From DATAUD01 sp036268455 (GTDB taxonomy: Bacteria > Verrucomicrobiota > Verrucomicrobiia > Limisphaerales > Palsa-1400), in assembly GCA_036268455.1 (NCBI GenBank), contig DATAUD010000121.1, forward strand, positions 41,751-105,750: a stretch of DNA of 64,000 nt. The letters are read 5' to 3'. The notes under the pieces are model-generated. The model did not search any database. It was given only the letters and a program-made list of their open reading frames with translations, and had not been told where the DNA came from. Positions 51,161-59,737 of the stretch are shown piece by piece. Position numbers and translations under genes: made by a program. How positions within the stretch are numbered: position 1 is the stretch's first letter; every line of letters starts with the position of its first letter.

Positions 51161-52476
51161 TGGTCAAAACTTTCAACGCGTAACATGACTGGCGGTCCTT
51201 TGACCACCGGCAATTTTGCGATTTTTGCCAGCGCCTTTGACATTGCGGAATTGGGCGCGTCATGGCTCATCAGGATCAACGGCACACTTTCGCCTTCATG
51301 CCCTTCCGGCTGGATGACCGAAGAAATGCCGATGCGCGAGGCGGCCAGGATCGAAGCGACTTTGGCCAGTGTCCCCGGTTTGTCCACGACATTCAGCCGG
51401 AGATAGTAGCGCGAAACCACGTCCGCAATCGGCAGCACTTTTCCGTCGCGGTCGTGCGGCACAAACGGAGGAATCCGGGCGCGGGTCCCGTGCTTCAAAT
51501 CCAGCGCCGCGTCCGCAATATCGCTTAACACGGCGCTCGCCGTCGCGTCTTTGCCGGCGCCGCGGCCGTAAAAAAGAGTGTCGCCCACGACATCCCCGCG
51601 GACAAAGACGGCGTTAAACACATTATTGACGCTGGCTAAAACGTGGCTGTCCGGCACGAGCGCGGGATAGACGGAAACCTGCACGGTTTTGCGCTTGGTC
51701 CCCGCGCCCGGCGCCACTTTGACCACGCCTAACAATTTGATCGTGTAGCCGAGCTTGCCGGCAAATTCGATGTCGGTCCTTGTAATGGAACGGATGCCCT
51801 CGACATAAATCTCGCTCGGACGAACCCAGAATCCGTGCGCGAGCGAAGCCAGAATTCCGATTTTGTGCTCCGAATCAAACCCATCAATGTCGAGCGACGG
51901 ATCGGCCTCGGCGTAACCGAGTCGTTGCGCCTCCTGGAGAGTGGGCATGAAGTCGGTTTTTTCCAGCTTCATCTTCGTCAGGATATAATTGCAGGTGCCG
52001 TTAACGATGCCATAAATGTGGGTGACGCGATTGCCCACGAACCCTTCGCGCAGAGATTTGATGATCGGAATCCCGCCTGCGACGCTGGCCTCGTAATAAA
52101 GGTTGGCCTCGTATTCCTTGGCCGCCGCAAAAAGCTCCTCGCCGTGCGCCGAAATCAACGCCTTGTTCGCTGTGATCACCGGCTTGCCCAACTTGAGCGC
52201 GGTCAACGTCATGGTTTTGGCGACATTGGTGCCGCCGACTAATTCGATAACGAGATCTATTTTTGGATCGTTGACGACATCGGTCCAATCTGTCGTCATC
52301 AGCGCCCGCGGGACGGGATAGGGACGCGGCTCGTCAAAGGCTTTGACGGCGACACGCGCCAAATTGACTTTGAGGCCCAGGCGCGATTCCAGGAGGGGGC
52401 CGTTGGCGCGAAGGTGATGGTACACCCCGCTCCCGACTGTGCCGCCGCCGATCATGCCGATGTTGACCTGTTGCAT
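51157..52476 (-). CDS. hom: Homoserine dehydrogenase with C-terminal ACT domain
   Basis: Reduces aspartate semialdehyde to homoserine with NAD(P)H, the branch point to threonine and methionine. The Rossmann loop is VNIGMIGGGTVGSGVYHHL; the catalytic landmarks are PVITANKALISAHGEELF, SVAGGIPIIKSLREGFVG, GIVNGTCNYILTKM and AEADPSLDIDGFDSEHKI. An ACT domain covers about 360-435 (YYLRLNVVDKPGTLAKVASI), consistent with feedback control by threonine. 439 residues, typical. Overlaps thrC. Confidence 0.96.
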   Translation of the reverse strand: MQQVNIGMIGGGTVGSGVYHHLRANGPLLESRLGLKVNLARVAVKAFDEPRPYPVPRALMTTDWTDVVNDPKIDLVIELVGGTNVAKTMTLTALKLGKPVITANKALISAHGEELFAAAKEYEANLYYEASVAGGIPIIKSLREGFVGNRVTHIYGIVNGTCNYILTKMKLEKTDFMPTLQEAQRLGYAEADPSLDIDGFDSEHKIGILASLAHGFWVRPSEIYVEGIRSITRTDIEFAGKLGYTIKLLGVVKVAPGAGTKRKTVQVSVYPALVPDSHVLASVNNVFNAVFVRGDVVGDTLFYGRGAGKDATASAVLSDIADAALDLKHGTRARIPPFVPHDRDGKVLPIADVVSRYYLRLNVVDKPGTLAKVASILAASRIGISSVIQPEGHEGESVPLILMSHDAPNSAMSKALAKIAKLPVVKGPPVMLRVESFDQ

Positions 52477-52538
52477 AGGAACGCAAACTGTGGCGAAAAC
52501 TGGAAATCAAAACAATCGAAAAACGGAGTTTTCGGAGA

Positions 52539-52892
52539 TCAACCCTTGCGCTTGTGAAGCATGATCTTGTTTCCGTCGGGGTCGCTGATCATCGCGCAAT
52601 GGCAGACCGGAGTTTCCATCACATCCATCGTCACAGTGACACCGCGAGATTTGAGGCGCGTAATTTCGGCATTCAAATCGTCCACCTCAAAGGCCGCAAC
52701 CGTTCCGTCGCCGGAAGGCTTCCAATCAGGATAAGCGCCGATGGCGAACGTGCCGGGGCCAATGTCAAACTCGATCCACTTGCCGCCGGCGGATTCGCTC
52801 GTGACTTTCAGGCCGATGACACTTTCGTAAAAGTCGCGGGAGCGTTTGATATCGGTGACCGGCGCGCCGACAAAAGCAATTTCGGTAATCAT
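52539..52892 (-). CDS. VOC (glyoxalase/bleomycin-resistance) superfamily protein
   Basis: A 117-residue single VOC domain. The first half reads VGAPVTDIKRSRDFYESVIG, the middle WIEFDIGPGTFAIGAY, and the second half VAAFEVDDLNAEITRLKSRG, PVCHCAMISDPDGNKIMLHK. The conserved Glu/His metal pattern is only partial (E in EFDI, H in VCHCAM), so substrate and metal dependence are uncertain. Confidence 0.85.
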   Translation of the reverse strand: MITEIAFVGAPVTDIKRSRDFYESVIGLKVTSESAGGKWIEFDIGPGTFAIGAYPDWKPSGDGTVAAFEVDDLNAEITRLKSRGVTVTMDVMETPVCHCAMISDPDGNKIMLHKRKG

Positions 52893-52968
52893 TGGGCCAG
52901 TCTTGCCGGAACGGAATAAAAATTCAACTCCCGCCGCTTAATTTACCTTGAATTATCGGATGACGTTC

Positions 52969-53715
52969 TTAAACCGAAACCACCAGCGAAGAATTAAATC
53001 GCTGGCAGGGTTCTTCGGGGTAGCCGTACTGATTTGACAGAATACGTGTCGAAGCCAGCGCGTAATCGACGTTGTAATGGGTGTGCCCATGAATCCAAAG
53101 TGGAACGCCGCTCTCAGCAATTAAGTCGTCGAGATTTGAACCAAATGCCGGTTTAAGGGGGCTGTCGGCGTGATACGGTGCTTCTGACCGGGCGCTCGGG
53201 GCGTGGTGCGTTACAACAATGGTGCGAGCGCGATCGCGCCCCGCCAATGCGCCGCGAAGCCAGGCGACGGATTCCGAATGCAGCCGCACCGTGTCGCGCG
53301 GGCGCAGGACGCGATTTTCCGGACCGAACTGGATGACACCGTAGTCAGCCATGAAGCTTTCCGCGGTTTGCATGGCGGCTTCGGGATTGCCGGACAATCG
53401 AAAATCCGTCCATAAAGTGCATCCAAAAAAAGTGAAGCCATTGATTTCCACCGAGTCATTTTCCAACACGTGAATTCGACTGCCGGCGGATTCCCGTTTC
53501 AAGGTTTCGGAAAGCTCAGGCAGGGAGTTGTGATAGAACTCGTGATTGCCCAATATATAAATGACTGGTCTGCCCGGAAATTGTTCCTTCGCCCACTGAA
53601 TGCCCGCGCGACCGAGATGAATGTCTCCCGCCAGCCCGACAACATCGCAATCTGGCGTGGGGATTTTGGTTAATCCGAACTCCAAGTGCAGATCGGAAAG
53701 AACATGCACACGCAT
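52969..53715 (-). CDS. Calcineurin-like metallophosphoesterase
   Basis: Cleaves phosphate esters with two metal ions. Motifs are in order: VLSDLHLEFG (D-x-H), VVGLAGDIHLGRAG (GD), YILGNHEFYHNSLPE (GNHE), VVTHHAPS (H), and IHGHTHYNVDYAL (GHTH). 248 residues, consistent with small cytoplasmic YkuE/YfcE-like enzymes. The in vivo substrate is unknown. Confidence 0.92.
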   Translation of the reverse strand: MRVHVLSDLHLEFGLTKIPTPDCDVVGLAGDIHLGRAGIQWAKEQFPGRPVIYILGNHEFYHNSLPELSETLKRESAGSRIHVLENDSVEINGFTFFGCTLWTDFRLSGNPEAAMQTAESFMADYGVIQFGPENRVLRPRDTVRLHSESVAWLRGALAGRDRARTIVVTHHAPSARSEAPYHADSPLKPAFGSNLDDLIAESGVPLWIHGHTHYNVDYALASTRILSNQYGYPEEPCQRFNSSLVVSV

Positions 53716-53848
53716 AAGGGAATTGGATTTGAGAACCCCTTACTCTTCAAGTTTAAACTGCGGGCTGAAGCCTCGGTCTTTGGCCGCGGTAGTCTGTTTC
53801 AGAGCTTGCGGGCGGCCGTGAGGAATCCGAATATACTGCGAGCGCACG

Positions 53849-54286
53849 TTAGGGAGAAACGCCAATCAACCCAACCCGGTGGGCCAAGGTGGATTGGCGC
53901 GTATCAAAAGTGCAAAATTCCAGCACACCGATCAGCTTGGCGGCGGTGACGTGCAGAACGTCAAGTGTACGGCAACCAACAATTGGGGTGTCGTTAAGGG
54001 CGGATGCCTCAGCCTCCGCCACCACACGATGCCATAGACCGCCTCGTGCCACCAGCAATCCGGCGGCGCAATCGTTCTCTACTTCCAGCCACGCGGCTTG
54101 AACTTCCGGCGGAGTGAGCCGCCGCTGAAACAAGGCCAGACTGAGCGCGTTGCGCAATTCGAGACGGTGGAGGGCGGTGAAGGGCAACGGCGCGGGATTA
54201 GCCTGACGCCACGCATCGGCCTTGATAGAATTTGAGTCGGCGGCGTAAAGCGAAAACAGGAAGCTGGTATCCGCGTAGATTTTCAC
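53849..54286 (-). CDS. PIN-domain toxin (VapC type)
   Basis: Probable ribonuclease toxin of a VapBC-like pair. The first acid is in MKIYADTSFLFSLYAAD, the middle acids in ALHRLELRNALSLAL and GCRTLDVLHVTAAKLIGV, and the last in LEFCTFDTRQSTLAHRVGL. 145 residues. Its ATG overlaps the upstream antitoxin stop (ATGA at 54283-54286), the usual antitoxin-first arrangement for VapBC. Confidence 0.85.
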   Translation of the reverse strand: MKIYADTSFLFSLYAADSNSIKADAWRQANPAPLPFTALHRLELRNALSLALFQRRLTPPEVQAAWLEVENDCAAGLLVARGGLWHRVVAEAEASALNDTPIVGCRTLDVLHVTAAKLIGVLEFCTFDTRQSTLAHRVGLIGVSP

Positions 54287-54531
54287 CAGCGTTCTTCCGC
54301 GCGAGCGAGCAAAACCATGTTCGGAAGAACCTTGCTCCCGAAAATTCGGCGGCGGCGGGCGGAATAATCAGGCAACGGCGGAATCTGTCCGTCATTGTCA
54401 CGAGAGCCTTGGCCTTCGGTGTGGCTGAGATTGGTTTCCTGCAGGTCTTCAAGCAACCAACGGGCGATTTCCCACCGCTGTTGCGGAGGTAACCGCCGCA
54501 ATGCCATCTCAATTTCCAGCACACTGTTCAT
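54283..54531 (-). CDS. Antitoxin-like protein paired with the VapC-type toxin
   Basis: Probably neutralises the downstream PIN toxin. The start at 54531 gives 82 residues beginning MNSVLEIEMALRRLPPQQRW, a helical pattern seen in antitoxins of PIN pairs; a longer in-frame form would start upstream at 54630. A long acidic/basic tail (LPDYSARRRRIFGSKVLP) should wrap the toxin. Assigned mainly from position and the 4-bp overlap. Confidence 0.65.
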   Translation of the reverse strand: MNSVLEIEMALRRLPPQQRWEIARWLLEDLQETNLSHTEGQGSRDNDGQIPPLPDYSARRRRIFGSKVLPNMVLLARAEERW

Positions 54532-54619
54532 CCGGGCAAGCATACCAGAATCTTCAACCGGTCGCCAGAAGGATTTTGAGATTCTCAAATCGCGGAACGG
54601 CGCAATAATGAGGACGGCG

Positions 54620-55318
54620 ATGCCTGACAAAAATAATCCTAATCTTTTACGACGGTGGGGTCGCCGGGGTTTGTGGGGGCTGCTGATTATCGGAGCGTTG
54701 ATTTTCGTTCCGGCGGGTTCGCTCAGGTTTTGGCAGGGGTGGGCTCTTCTTGCGGTGCAATTCGGGGCCGGGACGGGGTTTTCCTTTTACTTCTACAAAC
54801 GCGATCCGCAAGTTCTCGAACGCCGGTTGCTGCGGAAGGAGACGCTAACCGAACAGAAATTGATTATTACGCTTTGGAAGGCGCTGGGTGGAACTTCTCT
54901 TGTGGTGTCGGGGCTTGATCACCGTCACGGGTGGTCGGGCGTCTTCCTACAGCCGGTGCCAATATGGCTGGAGCTGCTTTCGTTACTGTTTATTTTGGGC
55001 GCTTATGCGCTGCACTTCCAAGTGCTGAAGGCCAATCCTTTTGCGGCGAGTGTCATTCAAATTGAGGCGGCCCAGCGTGTCAGCGCGACCGGGCTTTATG
55101 GGCGGATTCGCCATCCGATGTATCTGGGGTTCGCGGTAATGGGAGTTTTCACTCCGCTGGCCCTTGGCTCCTTCGTTGGCTTTGCAATCAGCCTATTGAT
55201 CATCCCCACGATCGTTTTCCGGCTTTTGAATGAGGAAAAATTCTTGCGGCGGGATCTCGCCGGTTACACCGAATACTGCCGGCGAACGCCCTACCGACTG
55301 ATACCACTTGTCTGGTAA
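54620..55318 (+). CDS. ICMT-like integral membrane methyltransferase
   Basis: Isoprenylcysteine carboxyl methyltransferase/PEMT-like protein, likely SAM-dependent methylation of a membrane-embedded substrate. Five membrane helices; the SAM/carboxyl core is VSATGLYGRIRHPMYLGFAV (R-x-x-R-H-P-x-Y), then LLNEEKFLRRDLAGYTEYC (EE-x-x-L) and RRTPYRLIPLVW. ATG at 54620 preceded by GAGG; 232 residues, normal. The substrate is unknown. Confidence 0.85.
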   Translation: MPDKNNPNLLRRWGRRGLWGLLIIGALIFVPAGSLRFWQGWALLAVQFGAGTGFSFYFYKRDPQVLERRLLRKETLTEQKLIITLWKALGGTSLVVSGLDHRHGWSGVFLQPVPIWLELLSLLFILGAYALHFQVLKANPFAASVIQIEAAQRVSATGLYGRIRHPMYLGFAVMGVFTPLALGSFVGFAISLLIIPTIVFRLLNEEKFLRRDLAGYTEYCRRTPYRLIPLVW

Positions 55319-55669
55319 CCAATCGTTGTTAATTGCGGTTTTTCGCCGAACCGGTTCACAGGGCGGAACATGAAGTTCAGCTTTATGACGGGGCGGATTC
55401 GAACAGGATGGTCTGGTTTGCGGCCTCTGAGGAGGAGGATTTGGCTTTGACGGCGAATATTGGGTTTCATGGTTTTACTTTGGTTAAGGAGACAAGCTCC
55501 CGTTTGTTTCTTACTACGGGCTGATCTGGTTGTTTCTTTCGCGGAAAAATAAAAAACGCTTTGTGGTTTATGCGGGACATTTTGGCCCGTACCGGGTTTA
55601 ATTCCCCTTGCAACTTTTCGGTTGCGAGGGGTTTAATATTAACGAAAGTTGCGGTTGTTTGTTCATTTT
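55319..55669. other. Long intergenic gap with a stem-loop, no gene seen
   Basis: 350 bp between the ICMT-like gene and the pseudopilin operon. An 11-bp stem (CCCCTTGCAAC against GTTGCGAGGGG, one G-T pair) with a 6-base loop at 55604-55631 may end the upstream transcript; it is followed by an AT-rich run. Short frames elsewhere in the gap have no recognisable protein features. Confidence 0.45.
55604..55631 (+). terminator. Stem-loop, probable terminator before gspF
   Basis: Eleven paired bases with one G-T wobble and a TTTTCG loop, followed by TTTAATATT. It could attenuate or end transcription before the pseudopilin genes, whose first start is 39 bp further on. Confidence 0.5.
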
Positions 55670-56959
55670 ATGGCCCAATTCCAATATAAAGCTCGACGCC
55701 GCGATGGCCAAACCGTCACCGGCATCTTGGAAGTCGCCGACCGTGGGACGGCTTTACTGCAAATCGAACGGCTCGGTCTGTTCCCGATTGCCATCGAAAC
55801 CCCTAAGAGTGGAGCAGTCGCCGCCGCGGCTGCCGCGGCAGCACGCCCCGCCGGAGCAAAGGTTTCATGGACAGAATCCCTGCCCCCCAGCTTGCGGCGC
55901 TATTTTAATAAACAGCGAACGCCGAAATTGCAGGAGCTGGCGACGTTTACCAATCAAATGGCCAATTTGATCAAGTCCGGCATGCCGCTGACGGTGGCGC
56001 TGGGGAGCATGGCGCACCTGGAAACAAAAGGAATCCCGGCAGAGGTGAGCCGGCAGCTTAAGCAGGATGTAACGGAAGGGAAAAATCTTTCGGAGGCGAT
56101 GGCCAGGCAACCGGTGATCTTCTCCAAACTCTACATTAACATGGTCAAGGCCGGGGAGCAGAGCGGCGCGTTGGTGGATGTCTTGCGCCGAATGGGCGAC
56201 CATTATAAACGGTTTGCCGAAGTGCAGGCGAAGTTCAAGTCGGCCATGATTTACCCGATCTTTGTGTGCTGCGTGGGAATCGCGATCAGTATTTTCTTTA
56301 TGACGGTCATGCTGCCGAGTTTTCTGAAGCTTTTCGACGGGCTGCACATTCAGCTTCCGTTGACGACGCGGATTCTCATTGGGTTGAATGGATTTTTCAA
56401 AAAGTGGTGCTGGGTAATCGTGCTGGTCATTATCGCGATCGGAATCATCATCAACCGGTTTCGGGCCTCGGAGCGCGGAGCGCGCGCAATCGACGGGTGG
56501 CGCATCAATGCTCCGATTTTTGGAAAAGTCATGCGGCTGCACATCTTTGGGCAATTTTCGCGGACGTTGTCCACGCTGCTGCACAACGGGGTGCCGGTGT
56601 TGACCGCGCTGGAGATTACGGAACAGGTCATTTCCAACAGCATCATTCGCGAGGCAATCGCCAAGGCGCGGGTTGATGTGACGGATGGCAAAACGCTCGC
56701 TCAACCGCTGGCGAAGAGCAAAATTTTTCCGCAGTTGATGGTGGATTTGATCAAGATCGGCGAGGAAACTGGCGATGTTCCGGGCGCCCTGCACAACCTG
56801 GCGGAAACTTACGAGAGCGAGTTGGAAATCGGTTTGAAAGTGATGCAAAACATGATCGAACCGGTGATCATATGCGTGATGGCGCTGGGGGTGGGCTTCC
56901 TGCTGGTCAGCGTGCTTTCGGCACTGTTCTCAATAACATCGAGCATTTCAATGCGTTGA
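55670..56959 (+). CDS. gspF: Type II secretion/type IV pilus inner-membrane protein GspF
   Basis: Inner-membrane platform protein of a pseudopilus or pilus assembly machine. The start at 55670 gives MAQFQYKARRRDGQTVTGIL, the family opening. Two GspF domains follow: ELATFTNQMANLIKSGMPLT with ATGKP-like MARQPVIFSKLYINMVKAGE, and FGQFSRTLSTLLHNGVPVLT with SKIFPQLMVDLIKIGEETGD. Three membrane helices. 429 residues. Its TGA overlaps a TTG start of the next gene, opening an F-H-I-J-K operon. Confidence 0.93.
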   Translation: MAQFQYKARRRDGQTVTGILEVADRGTALLQIERLGLFPIAIETPKSGAVAAAAAAAARPAGAKVSWTESLPPSLRRYFNKQRTPKLQELATFTNQMANLIKSGMPLTVALGSMAHLETKGIPAEVSRQLKQDVTEGKNLSEAMARQPVIFSKLYINMVKAGEQSGALVDVLRRMGDHYKRFAEVQAKFKSAMIYPIFVCCVGIAISIFFMTVMLPSFLKLFDGLHIQLPLTTRILIGLNGFFKKWCWVIVLVIIAIGIIINRFRASERGARAIDGWRINAPIFGKVMRLHIFGQFSRTLSTLLHNGVPVLTALEITEQVISNSIIREAIAKARVDVTDGKTLAQPLAKSKIFPQLMVDLIKIGEETGDVPGALHNLAETYESELEIGLKVMQNMIEPVIICVMALGVGFLLVSVLSALFSITSSISMR

Positions 56960-57423
56960 AAACCTACCCTGACAGGCCAGGCCGGCGCGGATTCACGCTC
57001 ATCGAGATCATGATGGTCGTGGCGATCATCGGGATGACCATGACGATGGGGATACCCTCTTTTTTGCGCGTGTTGAGAAGGGAAGGAATGAGAAAGGCGG
57101 AAAGCGAATTGGTTGAGGCGTGCCAGGAGGCGCGGCGGGCCGCGATCATGAACAATAAAACGACGGATTTGGTCATACACCCGATCGACGGCACATTTGG
57201 AGTGGGTGGCGCGCAGACAGCGTTTCCCAACGATATAACAATTGACATCCTCGGCGTCAATTTCATCCAACTCGAAAAGGCGGAAGAGGCGCGGGTGCAT
57301 TTTTTCCCGAACGGGACGAGCGACGAATTCACCATTTTGATCCATTCGACTTCGGACGGGTCGTATCGGAAAATATCCCTGGATACGGTGACGGCGCTGA
57401 CAGTCGTGGAGGACGTGAAATGA
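56956..57423 (+). CDS. GspH/FimT-type pseudopilin
   Basis: Minor pseudopilin with a class III leader, RRGFTLIEIMMVVAIIG, cut before Phe after a short basic leader. The TTG at 56956 overlaps the gspF stop (TTGA) and gives a normal leader (MKTYPDRPGRR); an upstream start would overlap gspF by nearly 90 bp. The body has the GspH pattern RRAAIMNNKTTDLVIHPIDG and a C-terminal DGSYRKISLDTVTALTVVED. 155 residues. Confidence 0.8.
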   Translation: MKTYPDRPGRRGFTLIEIMMVVAIIGMTMTMGIPSFLRVLRREGMRKAESELVEACQEARRAAIMNNKTTDLVIHPIDGTFGVGGAQTAFPNDITIDILGVNFIQLEKAEEARVHFFPNGTSDEFTILIHSTSDGSYRKISLDTVTALTVVEDVK

Positions 57424-57833
57424 CCTTTTCCAAAGAGCGGCGGCCGGAGGATCTGAACGCTTTCACACTGATCGAGGTGATGCTGGCGATCACGATTTTT
57501 TTCATGGCGATGTTCGCGATCCTGGGAGTGCTAAGTTCCGGCGTCCGGGCCGCGACCCTGTTGCGCAACAACGGGCCGACCGCCGGGATGGTTGTCGCCC
57601 AGTTGTCCGCCACAAACAAACTGGAAGAGGGAAGCCAATCGGGAGACTTTAACGAGATCCCCATTTACAAGGATTACAAGTGGGTTGCGGATTTGCGGGA
57701 AGTGGCCACCAATGGCCTTTTCCAGGTGGACGTCGTGGTGGTGGATGGAAATGGCGTTCAGGTTTCGACGTTGAGCGCGCTGCTCTATCGGCCGGAATCC
57801 GACACCGGGAAAATGGGGTTGCAATCACACTGA
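57420..57833 (+). CDS. GspI-type pseudopilin
   Basis: Minor pseudopilin of the same operon, overlapping the GspH gene by 4 bp. Leader and helix: LNAFTLIEVMLAITIFFMAM, with the conserved Glu at +5 that guides assembly. The remaining 110 residues contain ATLLRNNGPTAGMVVAQLSA and KWVADLREVATNGLFQVDV. 137 residues, typical GspI size. The identity as I rather than H/J rests on size and order. Confidence 0.75.
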   Translation: MTFSKERRPEDLNAFTLIEVMLAITIFFMAMFAILGVLSSGVRAATLLRNNGPTAGMVVAQLSATNKLEEGSQSGDFNEIPIYKDYKWVADLREVATNGLFQVDVVVVDGNGVQVSTLSALLYRPESDTGKMGLQSH

Positions 57834-57836
57834 CCG

Positions 57837-58481
57837 ATGAAAGCAAACCACGCCCAAAAAGCCTTCACGCTGATTGAAGTGATGCTGTCGATCATGCTAT
57901 TTTCGCTGATCATGATCAGCATCATCGCGTGCTGGAAGGCGGTAATCAGCGGGAAGATCACGGCTGAAAACGCGGCGGCGGCGGCGCAACGCGCGCGCAT
58001 CGGCATAAGGACGGTCGAGGTGGCGCTTTCGTGCGCCGAGATTTCCGCCAGGAACATCCAGTTTTACGCGTTCGAGAACGATACGAGCGAAAAGTTTGCG
58101 ACTTTGAGCCTCGCGGCGCGTCTTCCGGCGGCGTTTCCCGGGTCCGGTCTGTTTGGGGACAACGTGATGAGGCGCGTTTCCTTTGATGTTGAAGCCGGGC
58201 CGGACGGGACCAACAACCTCGTGATGAATCAATGGCCGCTGCTCGAAGCGCTGGACCAAAACAACACGCCGTATCCAATCGTGCTGGCGCGCGATGTGAA
58301 TGTTTTCATGCTGGAATTCTGGTCCACACAGGATGAGGACTGGGTGGTGTCGTGGGATCCGACGAATCAATTTCCGCCATTAGTGCGCGTGACGCTGGGA
58401 GTGGGGCACTCGCCGGAACATCCGGATTCGCCGTATGATGTCATTGTTCGGACCGTAGCAATGGCGTCGGTTGCCCACTGA
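57837..58481 (+). CDS. GspJ-type pseudopilin
   Basis: Minor pseudopilin: leader KAFTLIEVMLSIMLFSLIMI, then AAQRARIGIRTVEVALSCAE. The C-terminal half (VSFDVEAGPDGTNNLVMN, VNVFMLEFWSTQDEDWV) is beta-rich. 214 residues, the largest minor pilin before GspK, in the expected J position, 3 bp after GspI. Confidence 0.78.
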   Translation: MKANHAQKAFTLIEVMLSIMLFSLIMISIIACWKAVISGKITAENAAAAAQRARIGIRTVEVALSCAEISARNIQFYAFENDTSEKFATLSLAARLPAAFPGSGLFGDNVMRRVSFDVEAGPDGTNNLVMNQWPLLEALDQNNTPYPIVLARDVNVFMLEFWSTQDEDWVVSWDPTNQFPPLVRVTLGVGHSPEHPDSPYDVIVRTVAMASVAH

Positions 58482-58482
58482 T

Positions 58483-59658
58483 ATGAAATTTCACCAAAAA
58501 AAACCGAGAGGCGGGTTCGCATTGATCCTCGTGATGCTGGCGATCATTACGCTGACGGCGCTTGTGGCGTCGCTGGCGATCTCGATGAACACAGAGGTGC
58601 GCCTGGCGCGCAATTCCGATTACGACATGGAGTTGGAATGGCTGGGACGGTCGGGGGTCGAGCTTGCGGAATTCGCGCTGGCCAACAAATGCGCGGAGCA
58701 AAAAAACATCGACGCGCTGAATCAGTTTTGGGCCGGAGGAACGGCGCCGTGCAGCAATGACATTCCTCAGATTTCGCTCAAAGACGTTCCGATGGGCCAC
58801 GGGAAATTCTCGGTGACGATCACGGACATGGAACGGAAGTGGAGCATCAACCTTGTGTGCAATCAACAGCAGCCAGAAATACAAGTGCTGCAAAAGGCGA
58901 TGTCGGAAATCGGAGTGACGGACGCCTCGCTCAGTTCGACGATTGTTGATTCCATACAGGACTGGTGCAGCCAGGGGTCAACTTCGCGGTTCAGCGGCGC
59001 CAAGGACGATTATTACATGCATCTCAATCCGCCGTATTACTGCAAAGACGGGCAGATTGACGATCTTAGCGAACTGCTTTTGGTCAAGGGGATGACGCCG
59101 GAAATATACTGGGGATCGAACTCGACCAATCACCCGATATCAGCGTTCCAGCAGCACGGGGGCGGGGCGTTCGGCCAGCCAATCGCGGGAAGCGGATTTG
59201 GCGGCAACAAGGACGAACCAGTGTACCCGGTGGGTTTTCACGATTTGTTTTCGCCTCTGGGCGGCAAGCTCAATATCAATACCGCCTCACTGCAAACTCT
59301 GGAACTCATCCCCGGCATGGATGAATCGAGCGCGGAATCGATCATCCGGCAACGGTCCGGTCCGGATGGGGTCGATGGCACGGACGATGACGCGCCGTTT
59401 CAGAACATCGGGGAAATCAACAGCGGAATGCCCGGCGGGGGGGCGCCGGGACCGGGAGCGCCGGGCAATCCGGCGGGAGGGCCGCCGATCGGCGCCGCGA
59501 CGCAGGCCATGGGAAATTATATTGACGTGCGCAGTTACGTGTTTCAGGTGAAGGTGGACGCGGAGATCAACGGGTATAAACGGACCTTTTATGGAATCGT
59601 CAGCCGCCAAGGGGCGAGCGCACAGGGGCTTAAATGCGTGAAGTTTTATTGGGAATAG
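58483..59658 (+). CDS. gspK: GspK-type pseudopilin
   Basis: Large minor pseudopilin thought to cap the pseudopilus. Short leader GGFALILVMLAIITLTALVA without the Glu5 of other pilins, a GspK hallmark. A SAM-like domain near 255-300 contains NTASLQTLELIPGMDESSAE, recognisable as the GspK helix-hairpin-helix. An unusual Gly/Pro-rich insert of about 25 residues (MPGGGAPGPGAPGNPAGG) interrupts this region. 391 residues; 1 bp after the J gene. Confidence 0.82.
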   Translation: MKFHQKKPRGGFALILVMLAIITLTALVASLAISMNTEVRLARNSDYDMELEWLGRSGVELAEFALANKCAEQKNIDALNQFWAGGTAPCSNDIPQISLKDVPMGHGKFSVTITDMERKWSINLVCNQQQPEIQVLQKAMSEIGVTDASLSSTIVDSIQDWCSQGSTSRFSGAKDDYYMHLNPPYYCKDGQIDDLSELLLVKGMTPEIYWGSNSTNHPISAFQQHGGGAFGQPIAGSGFGGNKDEPVYPVGFHDLFSPLGGKLNINTASLQTLELIPGMDESSAESIIRQRSGPDGVDGTDDDAPFQNIGEINSGMPGGGAPGPGAPGNPAGGPPIGAATQAMGNYIDVRSYVFQVKVDAEINGYKRTFYGIVSRQGASAQGLKCVKFYWE

Positions 59659-59737
59659 CCGGCGTTTTCGATTTGTGGTGTTTCGATTTGCGGTTGCAGT
59701 TCCTCCAAGTTGGGCATAGCTTGCGCCTCCTTTTGAT

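Noticed and set aside
50174..51406. A 410-residue frame on the plus strand
   Set aside because: Antisense to thrC and hom; no recognisable features.
55333..55524. A 63-residue frame between the ICMT-like gene and gspF
   Set aside because: Considered as a gene fragment, but there is no start site and no similarity that I recognise.
55865..56848. A 327-residue frame on the minus strand
   Set aside because: Antisense to gspF; no start signal or domain.
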